DNA of 64,000 nt from Chrysogorgia sp. JL179-B06 (lineage: Eukaryota; Cnidaria; Anthozoa; Scleralcyonacea; Chrysogorgiidae), in the NCBI GenBank assembly GCA_035772405.1, contig JAYKKM010000142.1:2570501-2634500 (forward strand), read 5' to 3'. Positions 9,598 to 21,370 of this stretch are shown piece after piece. The position numbers were made by a program, and so were the translations under genes. Positions within the stretch are counted from its first letter, which is position 1. Every line of letters starts with the position of its first letter. The notes under the pieces were generated by a model. The model did not search any database. It was given only the letters and a program-made list of their open reading frames with translations, and had not been told where the DNA came from.

Positions 9598-11320
9598 AAA
9601 TCAAACTTTAATACATCATTGGTACATAACAATGAAAACTATATTGCTTAGAAACATTTAGAATATAATTGCTTCGTTTGTTTAGTGCATTTTCTAAAGA
9701 ATGAAGCGATTCTAACGCGTTTGCTGTTGATAGATTTGCTATTGTTGTATTTGGTCCTTTTTGAAATGGACTGTTTCTTGTCAATTTTTTATTGATTAAT
9801 AGACCTAGATTTGGGACAACATATGATTTGATATACTGTACAATGTACATGGTATTTTACTGTCAATTGACTGTGGAATGTTGTGTGAATATTGAACTAC
9901 AGGTAATATATAATGTCTTTTTCTGCACATATTTCATTCTTCATTTGATATTTGGACCAGGATATCGATGATTTATTTAAATTATTTGTGTACGTTCTAA
10001 AGACATAGACACAGCGTTGATGTATCAATTATATTTAGACCATTTATCAGATTTATGGCAAGCCACTTAAACTCTTCTTTAATGAATAACCGCTCCACAT
10101 GACTAAACATTTCCAATATAAACGAGAGACATAGGAATGATGAAAATACACAGTAAATATAATAATAATATGCCAATGAGTTTATGTCAACAAGTTCTGT
10201 CTTTGACTTTGTAGACTGTATTGCCTATAGCTCTTCTAGACTCCAGTGTTAATTTGTGTTCATTGGACATTTGAACCAGGATATAGATGATTTATTTATG
10301 ACATAAGTGAGATGATTTATAATTGCCATGGCATGATAGCATGATCTTTGTGTAAATTCTAAAGACACAGTCAGTGTTGATGTATAGATATATACATGTA
10401 TTCAGACCATTTATCAGATTTATGACAAGCCACTTATACTGAATAACCACTCCACGATTGAACATTCCTTATAAAAGAGGAGACGTAGGAATGGTAAAAA
10501 ATATACAGTAATCAACTTCGCTGCCTTTGGTTTGTGTCAACTTGTGTCTGTATTCAATAGTTGACTTGAATCTTGACAATGGAAAATGTGACAACGTGCA
10601 TGCAGACGACTTGAAAGTGCAGTTAGTCCACTAATAGTTTATGGCCATAATATGCCAATTGAAATATGCCAACAAGTTCCGTCTTTGACTTTGTAAACTG
10701 TATTGCCTAGACTCTTCTAGATTCCAGTGTTAATTTGTCTGCTGTTTCATTGGTATATACCTTTTATGTGAATTAATAGCAAAGTGGTAAATTGGTGGTT
10801 GACAGTTTAACTCTAAACTCCAACAGGATGTCAGTCATGTACAGTCCCAATGGCAATGATGTCTTACTACTGTATTATGAATATTGGTGACATAATTTTC
10901 ATAATTCTACCAGGGGGATCTTTTGTTTAGTCTATAAATATGAAACAGAAAAAACATGGGTTAGAAAAGTTAAACGTGCATGAGGACTTTAAAATATTAA
11001 AAGGACAGTAATTGCCATTAAGAAATAGCAATTGAGTATTTATTTACTTACATGAATTTGTTTGTACGTCCCATGCACATGGTTCAGGTTGTCCATGCAG
11101 GTGGTGTATTTGTCCATTTAAAGACAGGTGCACCAAGGTGCCCCAGGCCATTCCAAGTGCAAGCATAACTGTAATATAGGTGGCACGCGTCGTCAAGGGA
11201 TATTGCTCAATTCCTAGTAAAATTTATCGATATAATTAATTTGCAAACCTGTGCTGTTGGTTACGTTCGTAATGTATTTGAAATACTTGTTTACAATTGC
11301 TGAGTGAAATTTTAAAATGT
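9598..11320. other. non-coding, contains a tandem duplication
   Basis: No gene is supported. Sequence around 9950-10255 (CCAGGATAT.GATGATTTATTTA, GACCATTTATCAGATTTATG.CAAGCCACTTA, GTCTTTGACTTTGTA.ACTG) recurs in order at about 10265-10740 with an extra insert in the second copy. The rest is AT-rich without features. Confidence 0.6.
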
Positions 11321-11329
11321 CTTCTAGTT

Positions 11330-11935
11330 ACAATATTTTATTGTGATTTTAACAGCATCATGATCGGAATAATACACATTGACTACATAATTCTCAACAA
11401 TTTGAAATACTGTTGATCTGACATACACATGGTCTAATAAGCTTCCAGAAGAAATGAACGTAGGTTTTGAAATAATCTGAGTGTAATTGAAAGACTCCAT
11501 TAAATATTTGATGGTTGAACTTGATTGTCATTGAAGTAATTAATATTAAAGTCACCAATCAATCACTCAAACAATCTAAATATTGCGAGATATTAGAGTT
11601 CTGCTTTCGGTAGAGTAAAAGAACAGTTTGTATTTCTGTCGATTTACTATTAACCAGGTCAAATTTTAGTGCATTTAGTGAAGAGAAATATTCACACTCT
11701 GATTTCTACAGTATTTCTTGTGAAAAGTTCCATACTTGAATATTTATCAGTATCATGATCTTGACGGTGCAGTTTGAAAGGACGGAGATTATTGACAATT
11801 TCATTGTCACAATCGTGAGGAAGTCCATTGGGTTTCAGTAAGAGCTATGGTGTCACTATTGAAAACTCTTGAGTCAAATTTAATGTCAATGCTATGTTTT
11901 TTCAGAGATCTTATATTTAAAAGTGATATGGTCAA
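11330..11935 (-). pseudogene. Helitron C-terminal AP-endonuclease-like domain
   Basis: Directly after the helicase on the minus strand, translated fragments read LLNIRSLKKH, ALTETQW (11842-11824), IGDFNIN (11559-11539) and SDHDAVKI (11368-11351). These are the ordered motifs of the endonuclease/exonuclease/phosphatase fold. Fusion of such a domain behind the PIF1-type helicase is characteristic of the Helentron/Helitron2 type. Several stops and frameshifts separate the motifs. Roughly 200 codons long. Confidence 0.75.
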
Positions 11936-13320
11936 AACATTGAAAACATCTTGCAATGCAGTTGTTGAATGTGGAACCATACATTCATTCCCTAGTCTTT
12001 GGTATTGTTCAAGAACTTTAGGATTTTGCTTTTTTTACATGTTTACTCTCAATTTCCCCTAAAATATACAGACCTTGTAAAGACGTTGCACGGCTTAAGG
12101 CAACATAAATTTGTCCATAGTTTAAATGCTCTCTGTTTTACTAAGTTGGAACTGATTACTACTCTTTCAAGTGTTAGACCTTGAACTTTATGTACAGCAC
12201 ATGCCCAAGCAAGTATAACAGGGAATTGTAACTTATTTTCTGGAGAAGATGCTTTACCTGGTCTTATTTTGATCTTTGCTAGTACAGGCTCAATAGGGAC
12301 TACTTTGTTTTCTCTTGCCAAAGAGTTGCCGTTAGTTAAGTCTTTACCAGCATCAGGATCATCAAATTTTATATACAGAACAGTTTGTTTTTGGGTATTC
12401 TGATTGACATCAATTTTAAATACAGTTCCCATTTGTCCATTGATCAGTCTATCTGGAATACTAATATTTGTTGTAAGCATTACTCGAGCACCTTCTTTAA
12501 TCAGAATTTCATAATCAAGTCCACCTGTTTCAGACCTTCCTCTTGCTAATACTCTATCAATATCTTGTTTCGTTACATTTATTGGATATTGATCTTTAGC
12601 TTTAAGAATAAATAAGGATCCAGAAAGTTCTTCTAGCATTTTCTTGTTATGTTCATTAACAGGAGCATTTTCAGCCCAGATATGAATTGCGTCTGATGGA
12701 TAATTATCTAGGGTCAGATGGGGAATATTGATCTTGATTGGATTATCTTTAAGTCATCTTCTGTTTGAGTAGCAGTTTCTTATTCTGTTAAGAAGTTCAA
12801 TAAATGCTTGATCATTTTTCTGTCTCATGATTTTATTAAGCTCTAATCATTTTGAAGACTCTCCATGGGTGGCATAGATTAAAAGCATCACTTTTTGTAA
12901 GAATCAAATACAAATCGTTTACGTATTGGTGGAAGTTGATATAGATCACCTACAACTATAATAGTAATTCCTGCAAATAGCAGAGAACTTGTGGTGCCAA
13001 AAATTTATTTTAATCTTTGATGGATATGAAGTAAGGTAGTGTTTTCCAACCATAGAAATTTCATCTATTATTCTTAGTTTTAGGTCAGATAATGATAGTC
13101 TTAATTGTGTTTTCTTTTGGTCTGACATTGCAGGTACATTATCACCATGTTTCTTTAGGAATAGCAAGACCAGTATTAATTGTTGTTCCAGCCATAAGAA
13201 GAACTGTTGGTAATTCAGGGTTAATAGGAGGATGTCTAAACGTTTTTAACTGCTGTATGGTATATTGTTTTAATTAAATTACTTTTGCCTGCACCGCCAC
13301 CACCAGTTTAAGAAAAGGTA
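11936..13320 (-). pseudogene. Helitron PIF1-family helicase domain
   Basis: Walker A GGGGAGKS is encoded at 13304-13281 after a one-base frameshift from the preceding frame. Walker B-like LRIIDEISMVG lies at about 13080-13050, GDLYQLPPI near 12950, and the C-terminal FPVILAWACAVHKVQGLTLE at about 12210-12130. The best preserved section is 12639-12049 (196 codons), with KEGARVMLTTNI. This is the 5'-3' DNA helicase half of RepHel. Frameshifts near 13310, 13030, 12900 and 12750 inactivate it. Confidence 0.88.
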
Positions 13321-14642
13321 GAGTGGTTGTATTTCAACAGGTTTTAAGCTGTTCATGTTTTTCATTGTATTCCTACACCATGAAAGAAATGTATCATATG
13401 CGTGACGTTGCTCAATGTTTAAGGACCTTACAGTTTGGCGTAATATATCATCTGAGATCTCTGTTGGTCGGTTGTAAGAAGTAATTGCTCCAGGGCAAGT
13501 ATGCTGATTAGATTGTGTGGGGTCAAGATGTGATGGCAATTGTTCATTAAATGATTCATGTGGGATTGAGTGATCATCTTGCATTTCACCTTGTAACTCT
13601 GCATTTTCCTGATCATTAATTGAATCATATGAATGAATAGTTTTGCCCTGATTATATTTTAATGTTTCAAGAGCTTTGCTAACAGCATCTGCATCAGCTG
13701 GTTTAAATATTGATCTGTTATGCTCAACAACAGGTCGAACATCAGGTTCATAGAATTTAGATGTATATGTTTGATCTGAAGCCATCAGATTATTTTCATC
13801 TCGCCATGGGTAGTAGAGCATAAGTAAATGGTGGAAATAAGATTCTGGTTCTTTTCTTTTGTTTGGTGTATGATACCTTAGTACTGCCTTAACTTTTCTA
13901 CATTTCATGTATTCATTGGTGTTTATTAATTCAATTTTTTTTGGAAGACATTGTGTTGTATCAGTTATTGTACTTTGTGATTCAATCAAGTCATCTGTAA
14001 GAACATCAGGTTGGGAATCTTTTGTCCTCACAAACAATTAATTTTATAATCTTTATAGTAATATGCAGCAAATTCTGCAAGACATAAGTTATCAACAACA
14101 GGAATTGATGTTGGTCTAATGCTTGTAACGCTGAATTATATTCGACTTAAAGATATCTGTACTATCATCGTCTAGTTCATCAAGCTCCAATTGTTTCTTA
14201 GTCACACGTACCCTTTTTCTGGAAAATCTGTACTAACAAAAATTGTTTTGGGAAATATTTTTCTTAACCAAAGTTCAGGCATTGATCTGTGTACACATTC
14301 TTGTGAACTGACTTCCCTTGTAGAAAAGAAAAGCAGCACCAATTCTTTTCAGACCATCCCTAACATTCATGTTAGCAGCTTTTTCTTCTTTTGCTGCATT
14401 AGTAATAGCTTGAGAACATTCAGTTTCATCTTTAGTAAAATATGAGCATACATATGTTATGCATTTGTAGTGATTGAAAACAGGTTGTAAGTCAACATTT
14501 GCTGCAAAGCCTTCAATACCAGCAACAAAATAGTTGTTGATAAAACAGCTGTCTACAGGTTTTTTTAAGGTGCAACTCAAAGTCAGAATCTGGTGAAATT
14601 GATAGAGCCCAGTAATATTCATCCTCAGTGATATTAATTGAT
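13305..14642 (-). pseudogene. Helitron Rep C-terminal and linker region
   Basis: Starts at SINITEDEYYWALS at the junction with PLE sequence (about 14640), then PVDSCFINNYFVAGIEGFAA, NVDLQPVFNHYKCITYVCSYF and PELWLRKIFP, in the usual Helitron order. The next long frame (14037-13279, 252 codons) holds the linker and runs into LNIEQRHAYDTFLSW just ahead of the helicase. It starts where the Rep fragment at 258-755 ends, so it is the downstream part of the same protein, now about 14 kb away. Confidence 0.88.
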
Positions 14643-14643
14643 T

Positions 14644-15333
14644 CGCTCGTCCATTGTTAAACAACAGAGATTTGCGCGCGTGTTTCACAATCAGGATGTC
14701 GCTGTCAGAAATATCAGTAAATTGTTGACCCCATTCAATTGCACGGTCCGAGTAGGCTTTCAGAAATGGAAGGGTAATAATCTACTATGTCGAATGATAG
14801 AAAAGTTAGTCTGTTTTTGTTATTTAAGGAGTTGAACCAAGAAATAGTTTCGTCAGAGTTTCTCCACTGGTTTGCGCAGGTTTTCTCACGGATTATACTG
14901 TTAATTTTGTCCAAGGTGCATTTGCTAACTTTGCCAAGATCAGATTTCGCCGGGTTTATCAAGCGACATTTTCGGGTGGTTCTCAAAATCCTCCTTATGG
15001 TCCTTTAGTGAGATGAACGTTTGGGCATGAGTCATTGGTTCTGCACGATTTCCAATCTTTAGCTCGTTGGCGATGTCATTGAACTCATGGTTGATGTTGT
15101 CGATTGCTCCGTCTGGTGCGAGTTTGTAAGTTTTAGTAATGTTTTCAGTTAACAGCTTGTTGTATGTGTCCGCAGGCATTTCGTATACATTGCGTGTCTT
15201 ATCGGCAAAGGTAAAAACATTTTTCGATGCTTCTATTCTTTGTTTGTCTTGTTCCAAGTTGTTGAGTTCACGTTCCTAAATTTGATGTTCTCAATCATCT
15301 CTATAACATCATCTTCGAAGCTTTTCAACTCTT
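14644..15333 (-). pseudogene. Penelope-like element: RT N-terminal half
   Basis: Minus-strand frames read ELKSFEDDVIEMIENIKF, then YEMPADTYNKLLTENITK, FISLKDHKEDFENHPK, CRLINPAKSDLGKVSK, FLSFDIVDYYPSISE (RT motif A with the first catalytic Asp) and KHARKSLLFNNGRA, ending at 14644. The complementary C-terminal half with YRDD begins at 756 on the plus strand exactly at the next codon (WTKKNN). Frameshifts lie near 15270, 14960 and 14735. At 15334 the gene is interrupted by the 7.2-kb element and continues at 22571. Confidence 0.88.
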
Positions 15334-15348
15334 GTACACTGTAAATCT

Positions 15349-15830
15349 GGGGGTGTTACCACAACACCAAAATCGGTGTAAATCTTGCAGCTGTGTGGGC
15401 ACCAAAAAGGTGTAAACTTACACCGACACTAGTGTAACTTAACGTGGTAACAGTGTAAACTTACACCAAAATCAGTGTAAATAGCTTGCAGCTGTGTGGA
15501 CACCAACTTGGTGTAAATTTACACTTGGAGAGTAAAGTTACACTAAGATAAGTTTTTTTACACCTCATTGGTGTAAATTAGCTTGCAGCTGTGTGGACAC
15601 CAACTTGGTGTAAATTTACACTTGGAGTGTAAACTTACACTAAAATAAGATTTTTTACACCTTATTGGTGTAAATTACCTTGCAGCCATGGTGACACCTA
15701 CTTGGTGTAAATTTACACCACAACCAACAGTGTTGGTGTAAATTTACACTTGGGGAGTAAACGTACACCAATTAAGTTATTTTACACAGTGCATAGCTGG
15801 GTGTGTAAATTAATATCGTATCTACAATGG
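15349..15830. repeat. left subterminal array, 97-bp period
   Basis: The phrase CTTGCAGCTGTGTGG recurs at about 15383, 15484, 15581 and (diverged) 15678, a period of about 97 bp. Each unit contains GGTGTAAATTTACAC-type near-palindromes. These may be transposase-binding sites; that role is inference. Confidence 0.8.
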
Positions 15831-16079
15831 GAGAATAAACATCACAATAGTTGTAGTCATTTACAAATGACTTCAGCTGATTTATCACCATTTGAGATTT
15901 AAGATTACATATATAACTAAAATTGACATTAAGCAAAAAGTATTGTAAATAGCTTTATTAACAGATTTATCCATTTTACAATTTGTTTTGAAATTGCAGT
16001 TAATACTTAGTAACAAATAAATAGATATAAAATATGCAGAATGAAAAATGTTGTAAATTGTCAAACTCAGAAAAATGTA

Positions 16080-16165
16080 ACGTTCTGATCTCTGGTTAGA
16101 CGCTCTAAACATTGAGCTACCAGATGGCAGAGCGAAGGCTACGTTCAATTGTGTAATAGTTGGTA
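16080..16165 (-). repeat. tRNA-derived SINE fragment
   Basis: On the minus strand GGTAGCTCAATGTTTAGAGC matches a tRNA D-arm and A box, followed by TCTAACCAGAGATCAGAAC as an anticodon-arm-like segment. No matching T-arm follows in order. Confidence 0.5.
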
Positions 16166-16235
16166 CGTGCAGCATACAGTTGTATGTACTGCTAATTCAG
16201 CAGTCCAATCTATCTGTATATCTTTATCAGAATAT

Positions 16236-16437
16236 ATATATTAAATATGACTTGCAGCTTGGATATTTCAATATATAGTAAATTGTTTACTGCACAAGCT
16301 TTAAACTGGAGATCATGACGGTTGCAGGTTCAATTCCCATCTGGAGCTCAGAACATTTTTCTGAGTTTGTGTTAAAGCTTGAGTAGTAAACAATTTACTA
16401 TATTGAAATAACCAAGCTGCAAGTCACATTTAATATA
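16236..16437. repeat. foldback element enclosing a tRNA-like B box
   Basis: Arms of about 67-70 bp: 16236-16305 and 16371-16437 are inverted copies at about 90 percent (ATGACTTGCAGCTTGG; AGTAAATTGTTTACT). The 65-bp centre contains GGTTCAATTCCCATCTGG, like a tRNA T-arm, and CTCAGAACATTTTTCTGAG, itself a small hairpin resembling the tail after the tRNA-like head at 29570. Confidence 0.8.
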
Positions 16438-16870
16438 CAGTACCGGTATGCAGAAATATTATAACCTAAATTCACTAACAGTTTGTATATGAAAAACAGG
16501 CCAGAATTTGTAGCCTATTAACATTTTAGTTCTAGTAATTTGCAAACATGGTTACATGGTTGTATATTCAAATTACTAAAACTAAATCTACTACTAAAAC
16601 TAGCACCATTATTCATCATTTTAAGTGCCTTTTCAAACAAACATTATCATTCTTGGGTTAGTGGCACTTTAAGGCAACACACAAAAACTATTATGCATAT
16701 ATTAGTTAAATTATCATATAATATTGGTAAATGTTTTGACTTGTTTTTCTTGCCTGCAGAGCATGTCTCCTGTCTTTGCATTTTGCGCCATTGCTGCCTT
16801 GATTTCTATTGTTTGGGCATTTTGATAATCTTTTGAGAACTTTGGCTAAAAAGGGCAAGAAGAGAGAGAT

Positions 16871-17035
16871 AAGACTTTAACATCCTTATATTTGGTGTTA
16901 AAATATAATAATAAACAATTATCAGAGGAATATTATATAATAATTATCATAATTATTATATAATATTCCTCTGATAATTATTTATTACATAATTATTATA
17001 ATTTAATATAATAATTATCAAAGTTGAAGCCTGGA
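16871..17035. repeat. palindrome-expanded copy of an AT-rich repeat
   Basis: The unit starting AAGACTTTAACATCC and ending TCAAAGTTGAAGCCTG is also present at 18341-18440, but here it contains about 70 extra bases forming a palindrome around 16957. The arms on each side carry ATTATCAGAGGAATATTAT and its complement. It looks like an inverted duplication made by template switching. Confidence 0.7.
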
Positions 17036-17129
17036 TCCAGACTAGTTCAACTAGTTTCTGGAAACTAGTCACATTTTTATAAAAAATAAAAATGCATTAC
17101 TACGGTACTAGTATTATTTTTATTGATAA

Positions 17130-18010
17130 TGATAATAATAATAATAATAATAATGCTCTTTATTGTTTCCAAAAACACACGTCATGGAATTACAATGATA
17201 TATAAAAATACAATAGAAATACAATAGAAAGATACCAAATACAAAATAGTCTATTCATAAGAAGTTAAAAAGGCAACGGTTCAAAAAAATCCTCTTAAAA
17301 CGTTCTGTTCTTACATGGGGTAAAATATAAGAATGCGCTCTCTTCCTAAGTACCCTAGATCTCACAGGTGGAAGAAGATTTGCAAGCGGACTGCTACTAT
17401 CGCTGATCATTCTATTCCATATTTTCATATCAGATAACACAATAAGCTCCGAAACAGGTGTAACATTAATGAGATAACCGAACTTAACTGCCCTAACGCT
17501 GTAGTTTATTAATTTAAAAAAGATACTTATTATAACTAGCTGAACCCCACACAGGTAACGCATACTGGAAAAGAGACAAAATAAGACTTTTAAAAAGATA
17601 GTCTAACGACTCTACAGGGTAACCGTACTTTTTACAAACGCGTAAAATATACATACGTTAGCTGCTTTACTCATAACATTATCAAACTGCCGATCCCAAT
17701 TATTAGGGTCAGTATTGAAGTAAACTCCTAGTAACTTAAGATTAGATACTTGCTCGATATTACATGTAATCTCAGGCTGAGGTTTACTGATTTTACCACG
17801 TACTACCAATTCCTTAGTTTTAGAAACATTAATTGTCATACGGTTACTAGTGGCCCAAACTATAATATTCTGCACTTCTCTAGACATCATTGTCATCCCT
17901 GACCCAAGAACTGAGAGTCAAATCATCCGCATACTTTACGAGTAAAGCTCGATTGGTATCCACTGCCTTTAGATTTTTACCTTTCACCGTGCGCAGTTGC
18001 TTGCACGTCT
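17130..18010 (-). pseudogene. LINE reverse transcriptase fragment (5'-truncated)
   Basis: Minus-strand frames include LRTVKGKNLKAVDTNRALLV, KYADDLTLSS (YADD catalytic motif at 17933-17922), NIIVWATSNRMTINVSKTKE, LKLLGVYF and the C-terminal PPVRSRVLRKRAHSYILPHV. The order and motifs are those of non-LTR (CR1/Jockey-like) retrotransposon RT. A (TTA)n tail at about 17127-17152 marks the 3' end. Frameshifts occur near 17900 and 17590. It lies within the 7.2-kb TIR element. Confidence 0.85.
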
Positions 18011-18109
18011 ATTTTGCTAAATGATAGCCTGTATTATAGGCTTTTTGGGGAAGGCAAAATTGGGCGATCGATTGCCGCGCGTGGAAATAATCGTGTGGAA
18101 ACTCTCAGG

Positions 18110-18245
18110 CAATTAGAGTGAATGAGTCAAAACTGTCTCCTATTGGTTAATCGCTTCAACTCAATCAGAGTGAACTAGTCAAAACTGTATACTATTGGTT
18201 AATCGCCTTCAACCCAATTAGAGTGAACTAGTCATGAACTAGTCA
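18110..18245. repeat. short tandem repeat of about 60 bp
   Basis: TATTGGTTAATCGC, CAATTAGAGTGAA and AGTCAAAACTGT recur two to three times with a spacing of about 60 bp. Non-coding. Confidence 0.65.
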
Positions 18246-18340
18246 GATCATATAAATACGAAATGGCCTCTCGTGGACAACCAGTTTGTCGTAAGGAAGA
18301 CTATTCTCCTATCAATATTGGACTTGTTTACCAAACATTT

Positions 18341-18440
18341 AAGATAAGACTTAACATCCCTATATTTGGTGTTAAAATATAATAATAAACAATTATCAGA
18401 GGAGTCTTTTAATATAATAATTATCAAAGTTGAAGCCTGC
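18341..18440. repeat. compact sister copy of the 16.9-kb repeat
   Basis: Matches 16871-17035 at both ends but lacks the palindromic expansion, going directly from AATTATCAGAGGAG to TTTAATATAATAATTATC. It therefore probably shows the ancestral form. Confidence 0.7.
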
Positions 18441-18445
18441 AGTCT

Positions 18446-19167
18446 GATAATGCAGACAGAGACCTTGATAATTTTTGATGTCAAAAGACTTAAAAAAGCT
18501 GAATTCAACAATTGTTGTATTATACATTTTCAGCACAGTATTCATCCACATTACAGTAATTAAATTGTGGACAAATTGCGGATAGCATTTCAGTGGCATG
18601 CATAACAATTTTGCATGTAGATAATGCCTACTGATGATATACCATTGTGTGGAATATGTTCTCAACTAGATCTTGACAATTTCAGTAGCTAATACAATTA
18701 AATATGCAGATATTGAGAATTCTCACAAAATTTCTGACCAATCAAAATCAAGGGTTTTGATACTCAAGCTTTAAATTGACAAACTTAAAACATAAACAGG
18801 TACCCTCATCAAGGAGTTGGTGAATTGGTGTACTGTGTACCTCTACTGAACACCCAGTTTTTGTTGGCAAGGAGAACATTTTTTCAAATTATTTAAAAAT
18901 CATACAGGTTTTTGAAGGTACTGTATGTATACGCTCTTCAACAAGCATAATAAAAATGTATTAGTAGATAAGATAAACTCAAACTTACCAAAATAAGCTG
19001 AATGAATTTTCCAGCTACTCTTCTCTTAGTTTTGTTGAAGCAGAAATGGCAAAGTTGCAACTTCATCTATAATATTTTAAAAAGCAAGAAACAACCTAAT
19101 TAAATATTAAATTAAATTTACACATAAATAATATGAAATTAAAGATCATAACCAAGTTATGAATTAA
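18446..19167. other. non-coding stretch
   Basis: No gene, RNA gene or clear repeat boundary was seen; short frames on both strands are AT-rich noise. Confidence 0.4.
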
Positions 19168-19469
19168 CATTAGAGAATGGTTGCAACCACTCAGCCAATC
19201 AGTATTTCACTGCTGAGAACTGCTCTATATTCCATAGTGCTTCAATTCATCAAGATTAGAACAGATTAGCAAACTCTATATAGAGTCCACTGAAAGATCT
19301 CATGCTTTATTTTGCATAGCACAGTGGACTCTATATACAGTAGAGTTTCACTAATGAATTCAATAAAGTCACTAATGAATTCAATAAAGTCAATGTCTCC
19401 GGTAAATGCACGTGCAAAAAAATGTATAGTAAAAGTTAAAATTACTTTGTGTTCCAACCATTCTCTAAG
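19168..19469. repeat. MITE-like foldback with nested hairpin
   Basis: Ends TTAGAGAATGGTTG (19168) and its inverse CAACCATTCTCTAA (to 19469). Inside, TATATAGAGTCCACTG (near 19276) pairs with CAGTGGACTCTATATA (near 19321). A perfect 21-bp direct duplication containing ATGAATTCAATAAAG follows at about 19349-19391. Confidence 0.65.
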
Positions 19470-20320
19470 ACTGTTAGATAATGGTCCCTCATGCTCTTTG
19501 GGTACAGAGTACCTTGAATTAGATAGAAGTCCACTTGGGAGATTTATCTAATTTACATGACTCTATGTCTATATGATTCCATTATCTAACCTATGCTTAA
19601 TGTTACATTATTATAAGTGTCATTAATAACAAGTCGGTGTTCAGTCACAACGCCGGCAGCAGTGCTACAGGGGCAATGGACGGAAGCAATGACAATAAAG
19701 ACACTGACATATACAGACCCTACCGGAACTACAGGTAGAATAAACCACACATTGCTATCAGATGCCATGTTGCCTGGCCATGCCGGGGGAAGGGCAGGAT
19801 TGGCAGTGGCTGTACTTGCAGCTCTGGTACCAGTCCACTGGCCCGCCAGTCGGCACCTTACTGACGGTGATAGCCCTAATTCTCCGTAAACTGGGGTAAA
19901 TGAGAATATGAGGGAATACTGGACTGGGGCAATAAGCTGAGGGTGGGTGGGAGGGAGAAATTCTCAAGCAAAGGAGTTGTTAGTAACAGAGACTAGTTGA
20001 TTTGCATATTATGCGTTGCCCTGAAATCCAGACCTTACGGGACCCCCTTTCCTCAGATGACCTGCCTCAATGTGATTGGTTCCTCATATGCAAAGCTTGC
20101 CAAATCCCTGCCCCCTAGAAGTGTCATATATGATACACCTCTTGTTTTAATACTATTTATTGCATAAATCCAATTAAACTATCTTGTTATGTAAAATATT
20201 ATAACAGTAGTGATTATTATTACAAATTATTATTCATCAAGCTCAAATCCTCTGAAAATAAATCCCAGACAGTCTCCTAAGTATTACTGGTATATAGTGA
20301 ATGTTGCAGTAGCAATCAAA
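19470..20320. other. non-coding stretch
   Basis: No gene is supported. The segment near 19617 (CATTAATAACAAGTCGGTGTT) weakly resembles one near 38123; neither could be assigned to a family. Confidence 0.4.
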
Positions 20321-20480
20321 CCAGTACATCATTGTGACCTTCGCTCTCCATAGAGTCTTGATATTAGAGCGTGTCCGCAAGCAATATGAAGGTTACAGGT
20401 TCAAGCCCTGCCTGGGACACTTTCTGAGGATTTGAGCTTGACAATCGTCCATGTATCGTCTGAGCTGGTTCACTTGTTTG
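20321..20480 (+). repeat. tRNA-derived SINE, copy A (decayed)
   Basis: Shares with the copy at 29455-29640 the left block AGTACATCATTGT.ACCTTCG, a tRNA-like middle with GTTACAGGTTCAAGCCCTG (B box) and the tail TGAGCTTGAC.ATCGTCCA. The D-arm region is shortened. Confidence 0.7.
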
Positions 20481-21370
20481 CCACATGCATTTTAATTCCA
20501 TGAAAAATTAAAAATCTATAACTTATTGACAACTGTATGCAATATCACATGAAGAAATCTTTTGAGTAATGTCAAATGTTCGGAAGTTAAATTCATATAT
20601 AAAAATTATGATAACAACACTTCTAAAACCAAATCAATGTCACATATTAAATATGCCATGGCATTACTCTCTGAATTTGTGCTTTTCAGCAAGGATATAA
20701 AATCCTTAGAAATTCTCATTTGTCGATTGTTATTCATAGTTAATTATTATCATAAACAAATAAAAGATTATGTAAACGGTTATTCCGATAAAATTAATGT
20801 TTGTATAACATACCATTTTATTTCCTGAGACCACACAAAGGATGGGCTTTCTCCAGACTCCATCATTCAAATTATTTTGATTAGACACTTGATTAATCCA
20901 CATTTCAATTTGAGAAATACTAGCTCTTCCCATACAATGGAATGGAATCCTCTAAGACAAATTTTTTGGTAATATAAGTTCAGGACAGCTATTTGATTTG
21001 CTTCAAATTTTCACGTAGATTAGAGTCAGACTTACCTTCGTCTTCGAACTACTTTGCTGAAAAGTGAAAAGCCTCGCAGCCAGTATTTTCTAACCGTATT
21101 TCCAGTATTTTGTAACAGTAGTAAGACCGACGAATGATTGATGACAGGCACTTCTTTAGAATTGGTAACACAAATCAATTTACCAAACAAAGAATCCAAG
21201 ACACAAAGTGTTTCAACTTTCGGCGACCACGAGATTCAAATATGGCGCAGCTGCTTGACTCGCTAGGACCTCTGGGAAATGTCCACATAACCCTTCGTGA
21301 ATCCCAACAATCCCTATAATTCCCTGCAATCCCAGCCAAACTCGGAAAAAACATATCCACACAACACACT
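20481..21370. other. non-coding stretch
   Basis: Nothing recognisable; the short frames have no domain-like content. Confidence 0.4.
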
